From: Dyadobacter sp. Leaf189
GTDB taxonomy: Bacteria > Bacteroidota > Bacteroidia > Cytophagales > Spirosomataceae
Direction of reading: 5' to 3'
NCBI RefSeq assembly: GCF_001424405.1
Contig: NZ_LMPS01000006.1
Span: 372,001 to 436,000 of the forward strand
DNA length: 64,000 nt
This document shows, in pieces, positions 25,161 to 34,450 of the stretch; within the stretch, counting starts at the first letter, position 1; each line of letters starts with the position of its first letter. The notes below the pieces were generated by a model. It saw only the letters and a list, made by a program, of their open reading frames with translations, was not told the DNA's origin and did no database searches. The position numbers and the translations under genes are program-made.

Positions 25161-25521
25161 CTCACTGTTCTACGACGGGTACACTGCTAGTATTTATTAC
25201 AGTCCCGCAGATGAAGTATTTTTTGGAAAATTGATTGGTGTAAATGACCTTGTCACATTTGAAGGCACTTCCGTTGAAGCCTTGAAACAAGGTATGCAAG
25301 AAGCCGTTGACGATTATATTGAAACGTGCAGGCTGCTGGGAAAGTCTCCTGAGAAGTCTTACAAAGGTGTTTTCAATGTGCGCGTTTCATCAGATCTGCA
25401 CAAGAAAATAGCCTTGCTCGCCTCACAGTACAATGTTACGCTGAATGATTTTGTAAAATCGGTTTTACAATATGCATCCTCGCATCAGGAGATTGGCGCA
25501 GAGGTTTTTGGCGAAAGGTAG
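25153..25521 (+). CDS. hicB: HicB-family antitoxin with ribbon-helix-helix C-terminus
   Basis: I chose ATG 25153 (122 residues), because MINSLFYDGYTASIYYSPADEVFFGKLIGV aligns with the usual HicB start; ATG 25138 would add five residues. The N-terminal part is the degenerate RNase H-like HicB fold. The C-terminal part (about 75-115) reads FNVRVSSDLHKKIALLASQYNVTLNDFVKSVLQY, a ribbon-helix-helix DNA-binding domain. HicB should neutralise HicA and repress the operon at the palindrome upstream. Toxin-first order is normal for hicAB. Confidence 0.92.
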   Translation: MINSLFYDGYTASIYYSPADEVFFGKLIGVNDLVTFEGTSVEALKQGMQEAVDDYIETCRLLGKSPEKSYKGVFNVRVSSDLHKKIALLASQYNVTLNDFVKSVLQYASSHQEIGAEVFGER

Positions 25522-25526
25522 CCTTT

Positions 25527-27104
25527 CTATTTGATCGTGTTCTCCAAAACAATCACCGAAGGGCCGGTGTCGAGCCACTTTTTGCCGAGGCCGGTTGTAT
25601 CACCCATTGGCAGGAAGTAAACAAACGAACCCAGAACCAGATCTATATCGCCGTCCCCGTCAAGGTCGCCTGCATCCATCACGGACCAGCGACCTTCGGG
25701 CGACTGCGGGAAGGAGGAATCTTGGAAGACGAGCTTTCCCTTATTTTCAAGATAAACAAAGCTTTCCTGCGGGTATCGCGCATAATCCGGGAAGAATGAG
25801 ATCGCGGCGATGTCCAGGTCTCCGTCGAGGTCGTAATCCCGCGCCATCGCTTTGTAAGCACCATTCAGGTGATAAAAATAGCTTTGCTTGAAGTTCGATT
25901 TACCGTCATTCAGGAACAGGTATACGCCGTGGTAGCTTTTCAGGATAGGCGTTTTGTCGGCATTGTCGCCGCAGACGTACAGAATATCTTCGAAACCATC
26001 TTTATTAAAATCGGCTACTTCCATGTACTGAGAGCCATTAAGTGGGGAGAATGTAAGCAGGCGCTTTTCCTGAAACTGGCCGCCACCCTGGTTTTCATAA
26101 AGGAAAATCCCTTCATCTGCCTGCGCCATTAACACGAAAATATCAGGCAGCCCGTCGCCGTTTGCGTCTTTAATGATCGCACTGATCGCCCCGGGCCGCT
26201 CATTCAGAATGTGTCTCTCGTAACCGCCCCTGCCATTATTCGCATACCACGCAAGCTGACCTGTTTCGTTGCCAAATTCGCAAACAACAATGTCCTGGTG
26301 CGTATCTCCGTTCAAATCACCAAATGCTGAATGGACCGGACGTCGCAGATTTGAAATAGGAATGTCCGAGGGCGCGTAGCTTTGTTGCGGCGCACTTTTG
26401 ACCCAGCGCTGAATGGAACCATTTGCCGCGTCTGTCGGAAAAATATTGCTTCCAGTCGCTGTGAGGTACAAACCCTGCTGCGTTTCATGATAATGCACAG
26501 GCGCCACAGGCAGTTCGACGGTATATCTTTCTGCAAGACCTTTATCCAGAAAAGTAAGCATTTTGCGCCTGCCCTTCGCATCGCTGAATACCAGCCCCTG
26601 CTGATCAGGCAGGATTTTCACCATGGTTGTCAATGCAGGGCGATGCGAAAACGCCGGTTTCCGGTACCTGAAATGCCGCAGACCCATTTTTAGGCGATTT
26701 TTGCGGACAGGTACAGCAACCGTATCCGGCGCATTTTGAAGGTAATAAGCTTCGATTTTTTGCCAGTCTTCTTTTGCCAGAACAGGATTTTCAGGAAAGA
26801 TACCCGCACTCCGAATAAGCGATCCGCCTGTTTTTGAATCAAACAAACTGTCAGGCCTGGCGCCGCCTGCATATATTCCCATGCGTTGTCCCATCGCAGA
26901 AAGCACTTTCTGCCAGCTCGACCTGGGCAGCATTTCCGGGCCAACCAGCAAATGGCACCGGCTGCAATGCGCGATCGCAAGTTCCCTCCCCGAGCTATTG
27001 GAAACCGCAGGCTCCTGAACCCGGGCCGGCTCATTCTGTTTTTTAGATTTACAGGAAAAAATAAGCGAAAGAAGAATGCAGAAAAGTAAAGTATGTTTCA
27101 TCAA
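25527..27104 (-). CDS. Cytochrome c / FG-GAP beta-propeller lipoprotein
   Basis: The 525-residue protein has a lipoprotein signal ending in Cys18 (SLIFSC). A c-type heme site, CSRCH (Cys47, Cys50, His51), starts a short cytochrome-like domain of about 80 residues that includes GPEMLPRSSW. At least five FG-GAP/VCBS repeats follow, with Asp-rich calcium loops such as GDLNGDTHQD, DANGDGLPD, DFNKDGFED, DYDLDGDLD and DLDGDGDID, predicting a beta-propeller. It probably sits on the cell envelope and could pass electrons or bind a polymer. The role is not established. It converges on hicB with five bases between them. Confidence 0.88.
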   Translation of the reverse strand: MMKHTLLFCILLSLIFSCKSKKQNEPARVQEPAVSNSSGRELAIAHCSRCHLLVGPEMLPRSSWQKVLSAMGQRMGIYAGGARPDSLFDSKTGGSLIRSAGIFPENPVLAKEDWQKIEAYYLQNAPDTVAVPVRKNRLKMGLRHFRYRKPAFSHRPALTTMVKILPDQQGLVFSDAKGRRKMLTFLDKGLAERYTVELPVAPVHYHETQQGLYLTATGSNIFPTDAANGSIQRWVKSAPQQSYAPSDIPISNLRRPVHSAFGDLNGDTHQDIVVCEFGNETGQLAWYANNGRGGYERHILNERPGAISAIIKDANGDGLPDIFVLMAQADEGIFLYENQGGGQFQEKRLLTFSPLNGSQYMEVADFNKDGFEDILYVCGDNADKTPILKSYHGVYLFLNDGKSNFKQSYFYHLNGAYKAMARDYDLDGDLDIAAISFFPDYARYPQESFVYLENKGKLVFQDSSFPQSPEGRWSVMDAGDLDGDGDIDLVLGSFVYFLPMGDTTGLGKKWLDTGPSVIVLENTIK

Positions 27105-27193
27105 TATCTGAAATGCAGTATAAAAGCACGTAGTTACCAGTCAAAATATATCAACTCCTCCGCTCCCATTTCAGACTAATGCACAGCGTTAAC

Positions 27194-27218
27194 ATTCGTG
27201 CAAATTCGTGCATTCGTG
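27194..27218. repeat. Short ATTCGTG repeat cluster
   Basis: ATTCGTG occurs at 27194-27200, 27204-27210 and 27212-27218, each followed by C or G, in the 3' untranslated region of the DUF4932 gene. No function is evident. Confidence 0.6.
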
Positions 27219-27227
27219 GCAAAAAAC

Positions 27228-28346
27228 CTACCGCCGAGCTTCCTCCACCAGCCGCTCCATCGCAAGCCTGACCGCGTCGGGATATGATCCCTCCTGCTTC
27301 GCATTATACGCTTCCAGCTCACGCAAAATCACCGGCAAATAAATGAACTTTCGATCTTGCACATAATGCTGCATCAGCCGCTCAGCATCGTCTTTCTTAC
27401 CCAGATTCTTCGCTATTACGACTTCACCCGCCCGCACGAAATGCTCGTACAAACAGGCTTTCCAGGTGGTATAACCCTGATCGGCCATGCTGCTTTTAAC
27501 GGGTACAAACAGCTTTTCAGCCGCCGTAATCAGCTCTCGCGGCAGCTTGTCGATAATCGGGTTTACAAATGAATGCGCAAATTCGTGGGTGCTCAGCTCC
27601 TCCAAGTGTTTCTCATCATCAAACCCCATATTCAACTGCTGGTCATCTTCAAATCGCGGCGCAGCAAATGAGCCGAATACATTGAATGCATGCGACTTAC
27701 CTTCCGAGATATAGCTCACACCAAAGCCCATTCCTGCGGGGATAGTCAAACTTGGTACGAGGTTATAGCTATCGAAGTGCCCCTGGTAAAACTTCTCCAT
27801 AGCGGGAACAAACAAGCTATCAGGTAGCCCGCTCCGAACCTGCGCAAGCACATTATCGTATTTTAACCGGTTTTTGGTCAGATAAGAATCAAAGTCCACT
27901 TCTTTGTAAAGCTGGTTCATTGCTTCAATGAATGCAGCTGCATTTTTACTGGCTTCCTCCTTGTCTCCTTTCGCGGAAAACCTTTTATAGTACTTGAAAT
28001 CGATGTCCTCATTCAACTTTGCATTCGGAAAATCGTCCAGCTGGACCAGCAGATTGATGAAGTAATCGAGCCAGATATCCTGCGCAAAACCGATTGCCAC
28101 AGCCAAATGCGGACTTTTTTCATGCGCTTGGTACTGCCGGTACAGATCCAGTCCGTATGCATACCGGATTCGCCGTTTCTCAGGATAATCGCTGCTCGTG
28201 CGGGCATGTGCGCCTTCGTAGCCCAGAAAATACACGAAGCCGAGGAGTTCGGCATTCTTGTTGATTTTGACCTGAATCTGAGTGTTCCGGGCTGCTGCAA
28301 ACGGAGCCCAACTGAGGGTTAACAGAAATAGAAGTTGCCTGTACAT
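27228..28346 (-). CDS. DUF4932-family putative zinc metalloprotease, exported
   Basis: The start is placed at ATG 28346 (372 residues), which begins a signal peptide (MYRQLLFLLTLSWAPFAAA). The mature protein is mostly helical. THEFAHSFVNP carries an HExxH-type motif (HEFAH), and upstream segments such as ISEGKSHAFNVFGSFA match DUF4932, a Bacteroidota family thought to be peptidase-like. It would act in the periplasm or be secreted. Proteolysis is inferred from the motif only. A regulator gene lies 100 bases upstream on the same strand. Confidence 0.8.
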   Translation of the reverse strand: MYRQLLFLLTLSWAPFAAARNTQIQVKINKNAELLGFVYFLGYEGAHARTSSDYPEKRRIRYAYGLDLYRQYQAHEKSPHLAVAIGFAQDIWLDYFINLLVQLDDFPNAKLNEDIDFKYYKRFSAKGDKEEASKNAAAFIEAMNQLYKEVDFDSYLTKNRLKYDNVLAQVRSGLPDSLFVPAMEKFYQGHFDSYNLVPSLTIPAGMGFGVSYISEGKSHAFNVFGSFAAPRFEDDQQLNMGFDDEKHLEELSTHEFAHSFVNPIIDKLPRELITAAEKLFVPVKSSMADQGYTTWKACLYEHFVRAGEVVIAKNLGKKDDAERLMQHYVQDRKFIYLPVILRELEAYNAKQEGSYPDAVRLAMERLVEEARR

Positions 28347-28416
28347 GGGGATAAATTGCTTGTGAGTAATGCAAGCAAAACAAGCCAATGGAACAAAGCA
28401 ATGCGCTTTGAAACAG

Positions 28417-28450
28417 AAGTCCGGACGTCCGGGATCAGGATTCCGGACTT
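28417..28450 (-). repeat. 9-bp inverted repeat at the end of the AraC regulator gene
   Basis: AAGTCCGGA (28417-28425) and its complement (28442-28450) flank a 16-base loop just after the regulator gene's stop codon. No T run follows on the reverse strand, so it is only a possible terminator or mRNA end structure. Confidence 0.5.
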
Positions 28451-29537
28451 ATTTATTGACAAGCAGGTACTCCGACGGCGCCTTGCCAGTATGCTGCCGG
28501 AACACCTGATTAAATGTAGATTTGGAACTGAAACCCGCTTCCAAAGCCAGCGCAAGCAATGTTTTATGCTGCTCTCTCGGGTCCGCCAGTTTCCGGATCA
28601 CCTCTTCTACACGAAATGCATTGACGTAGTGATTGAAGTTGGAACTGTGGTGTGTGTTGATCAGATAAGACAGATACCGCGGCGGCAAATGCAGCTTTGC
28701 GGCCACCTCTTCCAGCGTGAGCTTTGACTGCATGTGCAATGCATCTTCGCGAAAAGCAGCTTCAAGCCGGCCCAGCTCCCGTGAGTCATTATAATGTGCG
28801 AAGACAGACTTATCAGTAGACTTTAATTTCACCAAAACCGGCAGCTGATAGAAATGCGGATTGACATAACCTGCATAGCCCAATGCAAAGAGACAGCCGG
28901 TAAGCAAAACCTCGATCGCAGCAAACACACGCAGGTTCAACCCCACTCCCGCTGTCCAGAGCAAGGTTAACGTTGTTAGAAAAGCAAACAGACCGTAGAT
29001 TCCGATTACCTGGGTAATGCTAAGATGCTGCCCGCTCCGCTTCCATTCCTGTTTAAACCGAAATAATTTCAGGCCATAGAACGAGAGCACAGCGAACATC
29101 CCGGCAATAGGCAGTATCTCGGTCACGAAGAACCAGGCCGGGTTTTCAAGCAGCGAAGGAACGCGCTGATCAATATGCCGCCAGTAAAGCCGCCACGAGG
29201 TTAGTCCTATTACTTCAAGCAACGATGGCGCGAAAAGTAACCACGACCACCTGGGTGCACGATAAGCCGGCGCCGTTGTGTATTGTACAAAAAACCAGAG
29301 CGAAACGGGCAGCACAAGGTAACTCTGCATATTCCAGAAGGGAAAACTGTCAGGCCGGCTATGGTAATGCACCTGCATTCCCCACGCATTGAGTATCTCC
29401 AATGCGAGGATGTACAGGATCAAACCTAAAAACAGGTTTGCCCGTTGCTGCGTAATACCTCGTACGATCAGCGACAAGCTCAGCACAATTCCTTGTCCGA
29501 ATGCCAGCAAATAGACGATAGACTTCCAGTTTTCCAT
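28449..29537 (-). CDS. Membrane-anchored AraC-family regulator
   Basis: The 362-residue protein has about seven hydrophobic segments in the first 235 residues (for example AFGQGIVLSLSLIV and ANLFLGLILYILALEIL). The C-terminal AraC domain has LTLEEVAAKLHLPPRYLSYLINTHH and LLALALEAGFSSKSTFNQVFRQHTGKAPSEYL. This 7TM-AraC form is common in Bacteroidota and suggests direct sensing of an extracellular or membrane signal. It lies 36 bases after the DUF6807-cytochrome gene and could be cotranscribed with it. Targets are unknown. Confidence 0.9.
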   Translation of the reverse strand: MENWKSIVYLLAFGQGIVLSLSLIVRGITQQRANLFLGLILYILALEILNAWGMQVHYHSRPDSFPFWNMQSYLVLPVSLWFFVQYTTAPAYRAPRWSWLLFAPSLLEVIGLTSWRLYWRHIDQRVPSLLENPAWFFVTEILPIAGMFAVLSFYGLKLFRFKQEWKRSGQHLSITQVIGIYGLFAFLTTLTLLWTAGVGLNLRVFAAIEVLLTGCLFALGYAGYVNPHFYQLPVLVKLKSTDKSVFAHYNDSRELGRLEAAFREDALHMQSKLTLEEVAAKLHLPPRYLSYLINTHHSSNFNHYVNAFRVEEVIRKLADPREQHKTLLALALEAGFSSKSTFNQVFRQHTGKAPSEYLLVNK

Positions 29538-29573
29538 TCTGTTTCTACATTCTGCTACTCCTCCGCTGTACTG

Positions 29574-32500
29574 TTATTTCTTCGATAATGGCACCTGTGT
29601 ACTTGTTTTCAGGTATGCGATCAGCTCTGTTACTTCCTTGTCGCTCAGGTTGTCCAGCAATCCCGGTGGCATCATGGAAGCTTCGTTTACTTCCCGGGTT
29701 TGAATATCAGCCTTGTTTACAACCACTGCATCCTGCCCCACAACGCGCAGGGTAAGCTGGCGATCGGTTTCCTTGGCAACATTCCCGACGTAAGTGCGGC
29801 CGTCGCGCATGGTTACTACTACCATTTTGTAATCATCCTGGATCTCGCCGCTCGGATCGAGAATGTTACCCAGCAGGTAATCGAGATTAGCCCGGTTGGA
29901 GCCGGTAAGCTCGGGACCAATCGCGCCGCCTTCGCCATACATTTTGTGACAAGGCGCGCAGGTGCGCTGAAAAACAAGCCGTCCTTCTGTTTTGCTGGCC
30001 GCAGAAACGGATTTGTCGGTCAGCAGGTCTTTGTACTTTTTATAAGCTTTTTCATCAAATGCCACGTGGTCAATCGGCCCCCACACTTCCACAAAACCGC
30101 TGCCGACTACCCTGCGGAGCTGACGTGCTACATAAGTGGGAACATCTTTTTTCGGGATTGATTTATTGGCAATCGCCTGGGTAAGCAACCAGCCCGACTT
30201 GGGTCTGGAAGCAAGCGTTTGTATCGCCTCAGACTTTTCAGTGGCCGAAAACTTGGGATAGTTTTCGATCAAAGACTTAGCCAGCGGCTCACTTTCGAAT
30301 GCAGCCACACTCCGGATCGCGTCGAGGCGTAATGCCGGGCTGCTCAATAATGCAGGTAATTCGGCGGCCAGCTCCGGGCGCTGTCGGGCAGTGAGTGATT
30401 GCAGCGCCTTCTGTTTTTGTTCAATGGGCGCGCTCTTGCTCTTTAAGGTAGCCAGGTCCGTCTTGGCGGCTTCGGTGTTGCCAAATTGCCGGTTGAGTTC
30501 CAATGCGAGCGCCGCTGTTGCTTTATCCGATTGCTTCAACTTGGCAAGAACAGCAGTCCAGTTAGCGGGCGTTTTGATATCGGTCCGGTCAGACAGCGCA
30601 TCCTGCATTCCTTTCAACAGATCCATTCTATTCACAGGCGCTTTGCCGATCGCGGCCACCAGCGTTTCCACCTGATCTGCATCTACAGTCCGCCGGGCGA
30701 TATACTCAGTAACCATCGGGATCTTCGATTTAGCCGACAACTCCAATGCTTTCGCAGGATTTTCCTTTACAAGCGGCTCTACACCAAACCAGATCATTTT
30801 AGGTAAATTATGATCTCCCGCATCCTCGCCGTGCGCAACAAGCCCGGTCGCTATTTTCCATTTCAAATCCGCATTGACGCGCTGCAATGCCGAAGCCAGG
30901 TACAATCTGACAACCGGTGAAGGATCTTTCTGCGCCATTTCAGCGAGCCTGGTACTTACCTCTTCGGCTGGCTGCCCGTTTTCACACAAAAACTGGATAG
31001 CCCAGGCGCGTACATACGCATCCTTATCCGCCAGCGCAGCAGTCAACTGCTTTCCGGGAAGTGCGTTTGTTACCTGCAATGCCCACATCGCCCGCAGCCT
31101 CTCGTCGGCAGAACCGTCTTTGTAAATTCCATTCAGCTTATCCAGGGCAGGCTGGGCAATGCTGCCTTTGCCAGCCCGGTTCTGCAAAATAACCCTCGCC
31201 CGTCGCGCGTGCCAGTCACTTTTGCTGGTCTGCAATGAAGCCAGTTCCAGGTCACTCATTTTAGTCAGATCGGTGTAGCGACCGGTGAAGTTTTCGGCCA
31301 GTGAATTTTTCGGGGTTATCCTGAAAATACGTCCGGTTTCTGAATTCAGAACGTCGGAACCGCAGATATCGGCATCGTGCCAGTCGAGCACATACATAGC
31401 GCCTTCCGGCCCGATTTCCATGCTGAAACCTACCCACTGCGCATTGTTGGCCATCATAAAATCATCTCCATGCTTGCCACTGAAGCCCGAGCCCTTGGGT
31501 ATCAGTACGTCGGACAAAATGCCGTGCTCGTGAATGTTAGCCATGAATATTTTGCCCTTTTCGGATGCGGGGAATGCGTCCGACTGGTAAATGCGTGCGC
31601 CGCCGTGCGCCGAACGGTGACTGTGGTCGGCGATGGTTTTGATATCGTTATACACATAGGGATTGAAATGCTGCCCGCCCTGACGGTGGTAAATGCCGCC
31701 CGGTACCACGTGCCACAAATGCGGGATCACGCAAGCCGTGATAAAAAGCTGCCCTTTTGCATCATGATCGATCCCCCAGGGATTTGAAAAACCGTGCGCA
31801 ACTACCTCAAACTTCTGCTTTGTAGGATGGTAACGCCACACGCCGCCATTGATCTCCTGCCCGTCTTCAACCGGGATATTTTCGGGAAATGGGTCTTTGT
31901 GCTTGTATAACTTGCCCTTTCCAACAGGTTTGCCCACTGTTGAAGGTGTTGCAAAGCCCTGCAAGCCGTACAGCCAGCCATCGGGTCCCCAATGGAAACT
32001 GTTTAATGTTTCGTGGCGGTCACGGATACCCCAGCCGGTCAGGCGTACTTCAATGTCATCCATATCTGCCTTGTCGTCGCCGTTTTTGTCAGGAATAAAA
32101 AGCAGGTTTGGCGGCGCGCCTACGAACACTCCATCGAAACCAACCGCCAATGCAGAAGGGAATGCAATACCTTCTGCAAAAACCTTCCGGGAGTCTGCTA
32201 CCCCATCTTTGTCTGTATCTTCCAATATGAGAATCCGGCTGGTACCTGCATTTGAAAATCCTTTGCCGCGTGATTCGTAATCCTTGTTTTCAGCGATCCA
32301 CATTCTACCTTTATCGTCCCAGCAAAAAGCCATGGGCTGCGTCATCATCGGTTCGGAGGCCCAGGCATTTACCTGGTAACCCTCTTTGATCGTCATCGCA
32401 GCGACAGCCTCCTGTGCACTGAGAAATTTAGCTTCCCTGCCTTCCTTTTGCGCCAGCGCCCACAGTGCAGTTGCATTGTAAAGGCCGTTATCTCCTACAA

Positions 32501-33410
32501 ATTCTCCAAAAGTTTTATTCAGCTCCACATCATTGAGCTCACCGGTATAAATCACCAGCTCGTTCTTGATCGTCTCGGTTTCCCCTTTTTTAATATACCA
32601 ATCTCCCTTCCGCGCCCGCGCCGGACCTGCGCCGAGCTGGTTATCTACCCGCCAGATGGTCGGATATCCTTTATTTTGCTTGTGATCCAAAACTGCAATG
32701 TGCGCCAGGTCGCTCCGGCCTTCTACCTGCATTGCAATGTCCACCCAATGCGCCGCCTGGCCTTCTGCCTTTTCGTTCTTCTGCCTTGCTGCATTCACTA
32801 CCTCTCCTTTGATGCCGTCTTTCCAGGGCATACGCACAAACAGCCCGCCGTAATCGTATTTCCCGATCGTCACGTCAGTCTGGGCTTCGCCGTTCCATTC
32901 CAGGTCAAGCAGGTATTTGCCGTTTTTTTGCCGCATAGTCCAGTTTTGTGTTTCTGTCAGCACTGCAGTTCCGGTAGAATCAAGCAGGTTATAGACGGTC
33001 TGCCATTTTACTTCCGGACCTTTTGCTTCAATCACCTTTGCAGATACCTTTTTCCAGTAACCGTCTGCCGGATGGTGAAAATAGTCACGGCCGTTTACGC
33101 GGGTATAACCCCAGTAGATCCCGGTCTGGTGTTTGTGGTGGCCGGGGCTGTATTCGGTGAGGATACCTTTTCCGTCAGGCGCCACAATGGGATGCAGGTA
33201 GGGACGAAAATCCGGCTTGGCATTCTGGGTTACCACCGGCTTACTTTCATTGCCCCGAAAAATCTGGATTGTTTCACCGTCAGCACTTTGCACCGCGCGG
33301 AGTGTTACTTCTGCGGGTAATTTCTCAGTGGGTTCGGGGTTTCTGAAATGATGATGGAGGTTTGCAAATAAAAAAACGAGGAAAAGGGTTGTAGAGTTAA
33401 TGATATTCAT
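29574..33410 (-). CDS. DUF6807/PmoA domain fused to PVC-type heme-binding protein with HEAT-like region and cytochrome c
   Basis: The 1278-residue secreted protein has a hydrophobic N-terminus. Residues about 30-305 resemble DUF6807/PmoA, with RPYLHPIVAPDGKGILTEYSPGHHKHQTGIYWG. Residues about 350-690 are the PVC-type heme-binding propeller (DRHETLNSFHWGPDGWLYGLQG; NPWGIDHDAKGQLFIT; MYVLDWHDADICGS). A repeat-rich helical HEAT-like part follows to about 1080. The end is a cytochrome c domain with CAPCH near residue 1150 and MMPPGL as probable distal ligand. Such proteins are linked to carbohydrate oxidation, but the reaction is not known. The fusion would join a sugar-related domain to an electron carrier. 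Confidence 0.88.
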   Translation of the reverse strand: MNIINSTTLFLVFLFANLHHHFRNPEPTEKLPAEVTLRAVQSADGETIQIFRGNESKPVVTQNAKPDFRPYLHPIVAPDGKGILTEYSPGHHKHQTGIYWGYTRVNGRDYFHHPADGYWKKVSAKVIEAKGPEVKWQTVYNLLDSTGTAVLTETQNWTMRQKNGKYLLDLEWNGEAQTDVTIGKYDYGGLFVRMPWKDGIKGEVVNAARQKNEKAEGQAAHWVDIAMQVEGRSDLAHIAVLDHKQNKGYPTIWRVDNQLGAGPARARKGDWYIKKGETETIKNELVIYTGELNDVELNKTFGEFVGDNGLYNATALWALAQKEGREAKFLSAQEAVAAMTIKEGYQVNAWASEPMMTQPMAFCWDDKGRMWIAENKDYESRGKGFSNAGTSRILILEDTDKDGVADSRKVFAEGIAFPSALAVGFDGVFVGAPPNLLFIPDKNGDDKADMDDIEVRLTGWGIRDRHETLNSFHWGPDGWLYGLQGFATPSTVGKPVGKGKLYKHKDPFPENIPVEDGQEINGGVWRYHPTKQKFEVVAHGFSNPWGIDHDAKGQLFITACVIPHLWHVVPGGIYHRQGGQHFNPYVYNDIKTIADHSHRSAHGGARIYQSDAFPASEKGKIFMANIHEHGILSDVLIPKGSGFSGKHGDDFMMANNAQWVGFSMEIGPEGAMYVLDWHDADICGSDVLNSETGRIFRITPKNSLAENFTGRYTDLTKMSDLELASLQTSKSDWHARRARVILQNRAGKGSIAQPALDKLNGIYKDGSADERLRAMWALQVTNALPGKQLTAALADKDAYVRAWAIQFLCENGQPAEEVSTRLAEMAQKDPSPVVRLYLASALQRVNADLKWKIATGLVAHGEDAGDHNLPKMIWFGVEPLVKENPAKALELSAKSKIPMVTEYIARRTVDADQVETLVAAIGKAPVNRMDLLKGMQDALSDRTDIKTPANWTAVLAKLKQSDKATAALALELNRQFGNTEAAKTDLATLKSKSAPIEQKQKALQSLTARQRPELAAELPALLSSPALRLDAIRSVAAFESEPLAKSLIENYPKFSATEKSEAIQTLASRPKSGWLLTQAIANKSIPKKDVPTYVARQLRRVVGSGFVEVWGPIDHVAFDEKAYKKYKDLLTDKSVSAASKTEGRLVFQRTCAPCHKMYGEGGAIGPELTGSNRANLDYLLGNILDPSGEIQDDYKMVVVTMRDGRTYVGNVAKETDRQLTLRVVGQDAVVVNKADIQTREVNEASMMPPGLLDNLSDKEVTELIAYLKTSTQVPLSKK

Positions 33411-33521
33411 AGAAAAATACTGATTTTAGTAAGCAGCTGGATCGGTTTTTAACAGCCTTCGAGTGCATTCTTAAGTAGGATATATCCAGAAGTTACTCCT
33501 GCTTTTTTCAAGTTCATCAGC

Positions 33522-34403
33522 ATGACTTTTATCAAACTCATATTCCTGTTTGTCCTCATCATGATCATGCAGTACCGCGGCATTATCTACCGGACCAGCA
33601 AAAAAAGCGGGAAAGGTGACGAATTGACCGCGATAAGAGAGTCAATTCTTCCTAAAAGCGTGAATATGAACGGATCCTGGCGCATGTACGGCATGAACCA
33701 GCGTGACCCTTCTGTGATCGTCCCCGGTGAAGACGCGATGGAGAACACGCCATTCAGCGAGAAAGAACTGTTTATCTCTTTTTTCCCCGACGGTAACTTT
33801 ACGCAGATCCGTGAAAGTGCGGATTACAATGTAGGCAAATGGTCTTACGACAGCAGTTCACAATCCGTGTTTCTTACCTCAGCCCGCATGACGCAGGAGG
33901 TGGGCGTGCAGTTTAAAATGGCGCAGGGCGGTGTCCGGGTAATGAATTTCAGCTTTAACCCCTCAGAGGGAATGCTGCTGATGGAGTTTGCGAAGAATGT
34001 CAAACCTTTTCGGGAAGATCCATTTTATCCCGAAAACAATCAGTGGCGGATCAAACCGGCTGCATCTGAAAACGATTCACAGATCCGCGCAAGATTGCGC
34101 AACTATCTACTGCATAATGCATTGATCCTGAAAGCAGCCAAGACCAGGGAACAGGATAATGTATCCTGGGAATTTTCGGAAGGTATCATCAGAATTTACA
34201 ATCCAGGAATCGGCATTGTCAAACCTGACAAGGTACCGGCTTCCTGGATTGATGGTTTTTACTCGAAGGATGAAGCGATGAAGGCTTACCGGATGTTTGA
34301 GCAATATCTTAAATCCACCCGCCACAAAAGTTCCGGAAAAGGGAACTGGGTGGAACAGAATTACAACATCCTGTTCAATATATACGAAGGTCTCGGCAAG
34401 TGA
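33522..34403 (+). CDS. Membrane-anchored or exported protein of unknown family
   Basis: The 293-residue protein starts with a hydrophobic segment (MTFIKLIFLFVLIMIMQYRG) without a clear cleavage site. A lipocalin-like strand-rich region follows: MNGSWRMYGMNQRDPSV, ELFISFFPDGNFTQIRESADYNVGKWSYDSSSQSVFLTSAR. Fold-wise, GSW and GKWSYD resemble lipocalin-like stress or glycoside domains, but no family is certain. The C-terminal third is helical and charged. It is convergent with the bestrophin gene; a GC-rich 6-bp hairpin at 34415-34436 lies between them. Confidence 0.7.
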   Translation: MTFIKLIFLFVLIMIMQYRGIIYRTSKKSGKGDELTAIRESILPKSVNMNGSWRMYGMNQRDPSVIVPGEDAMENTPFSEKELFISFFPDGNFTQIRESADYNVGKWSYDSSSQSVFLTSARMTQEVGVQFKMAQGGVRVMNFSFNPSEGMLLMEFAKNVKPFREDPFYPENNQWRIKPAASENDSQIRARLRNYLLHNALILKAAKTREQDNVSWEFSEGIIRIYNPGIGIVKPDKVPASWIDGFYSKDEAMKAYRMFEQYLKSTRHKSSGKGNWVEQNYNILFNIYEGLGK

Positions 34404-34450
34404 CAATATCAGAAGGCGCGCAGCTTGCCACGCGCCCCTGCGGAGGAGGT

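Noticed and set aside
32448-33320. 290-codon open frame opposite the DUF6807-cytochrome gene
   Set aside because: It lies entirely inside a clear 1278-residue gene, has no recognisable domain and reads as a shadow of codon bias.
34415-34436. GC-rich hairpin as terminator between the 33522 and bestrophin genes
   Set aside because: Only six base pairs and no T run on either strand.
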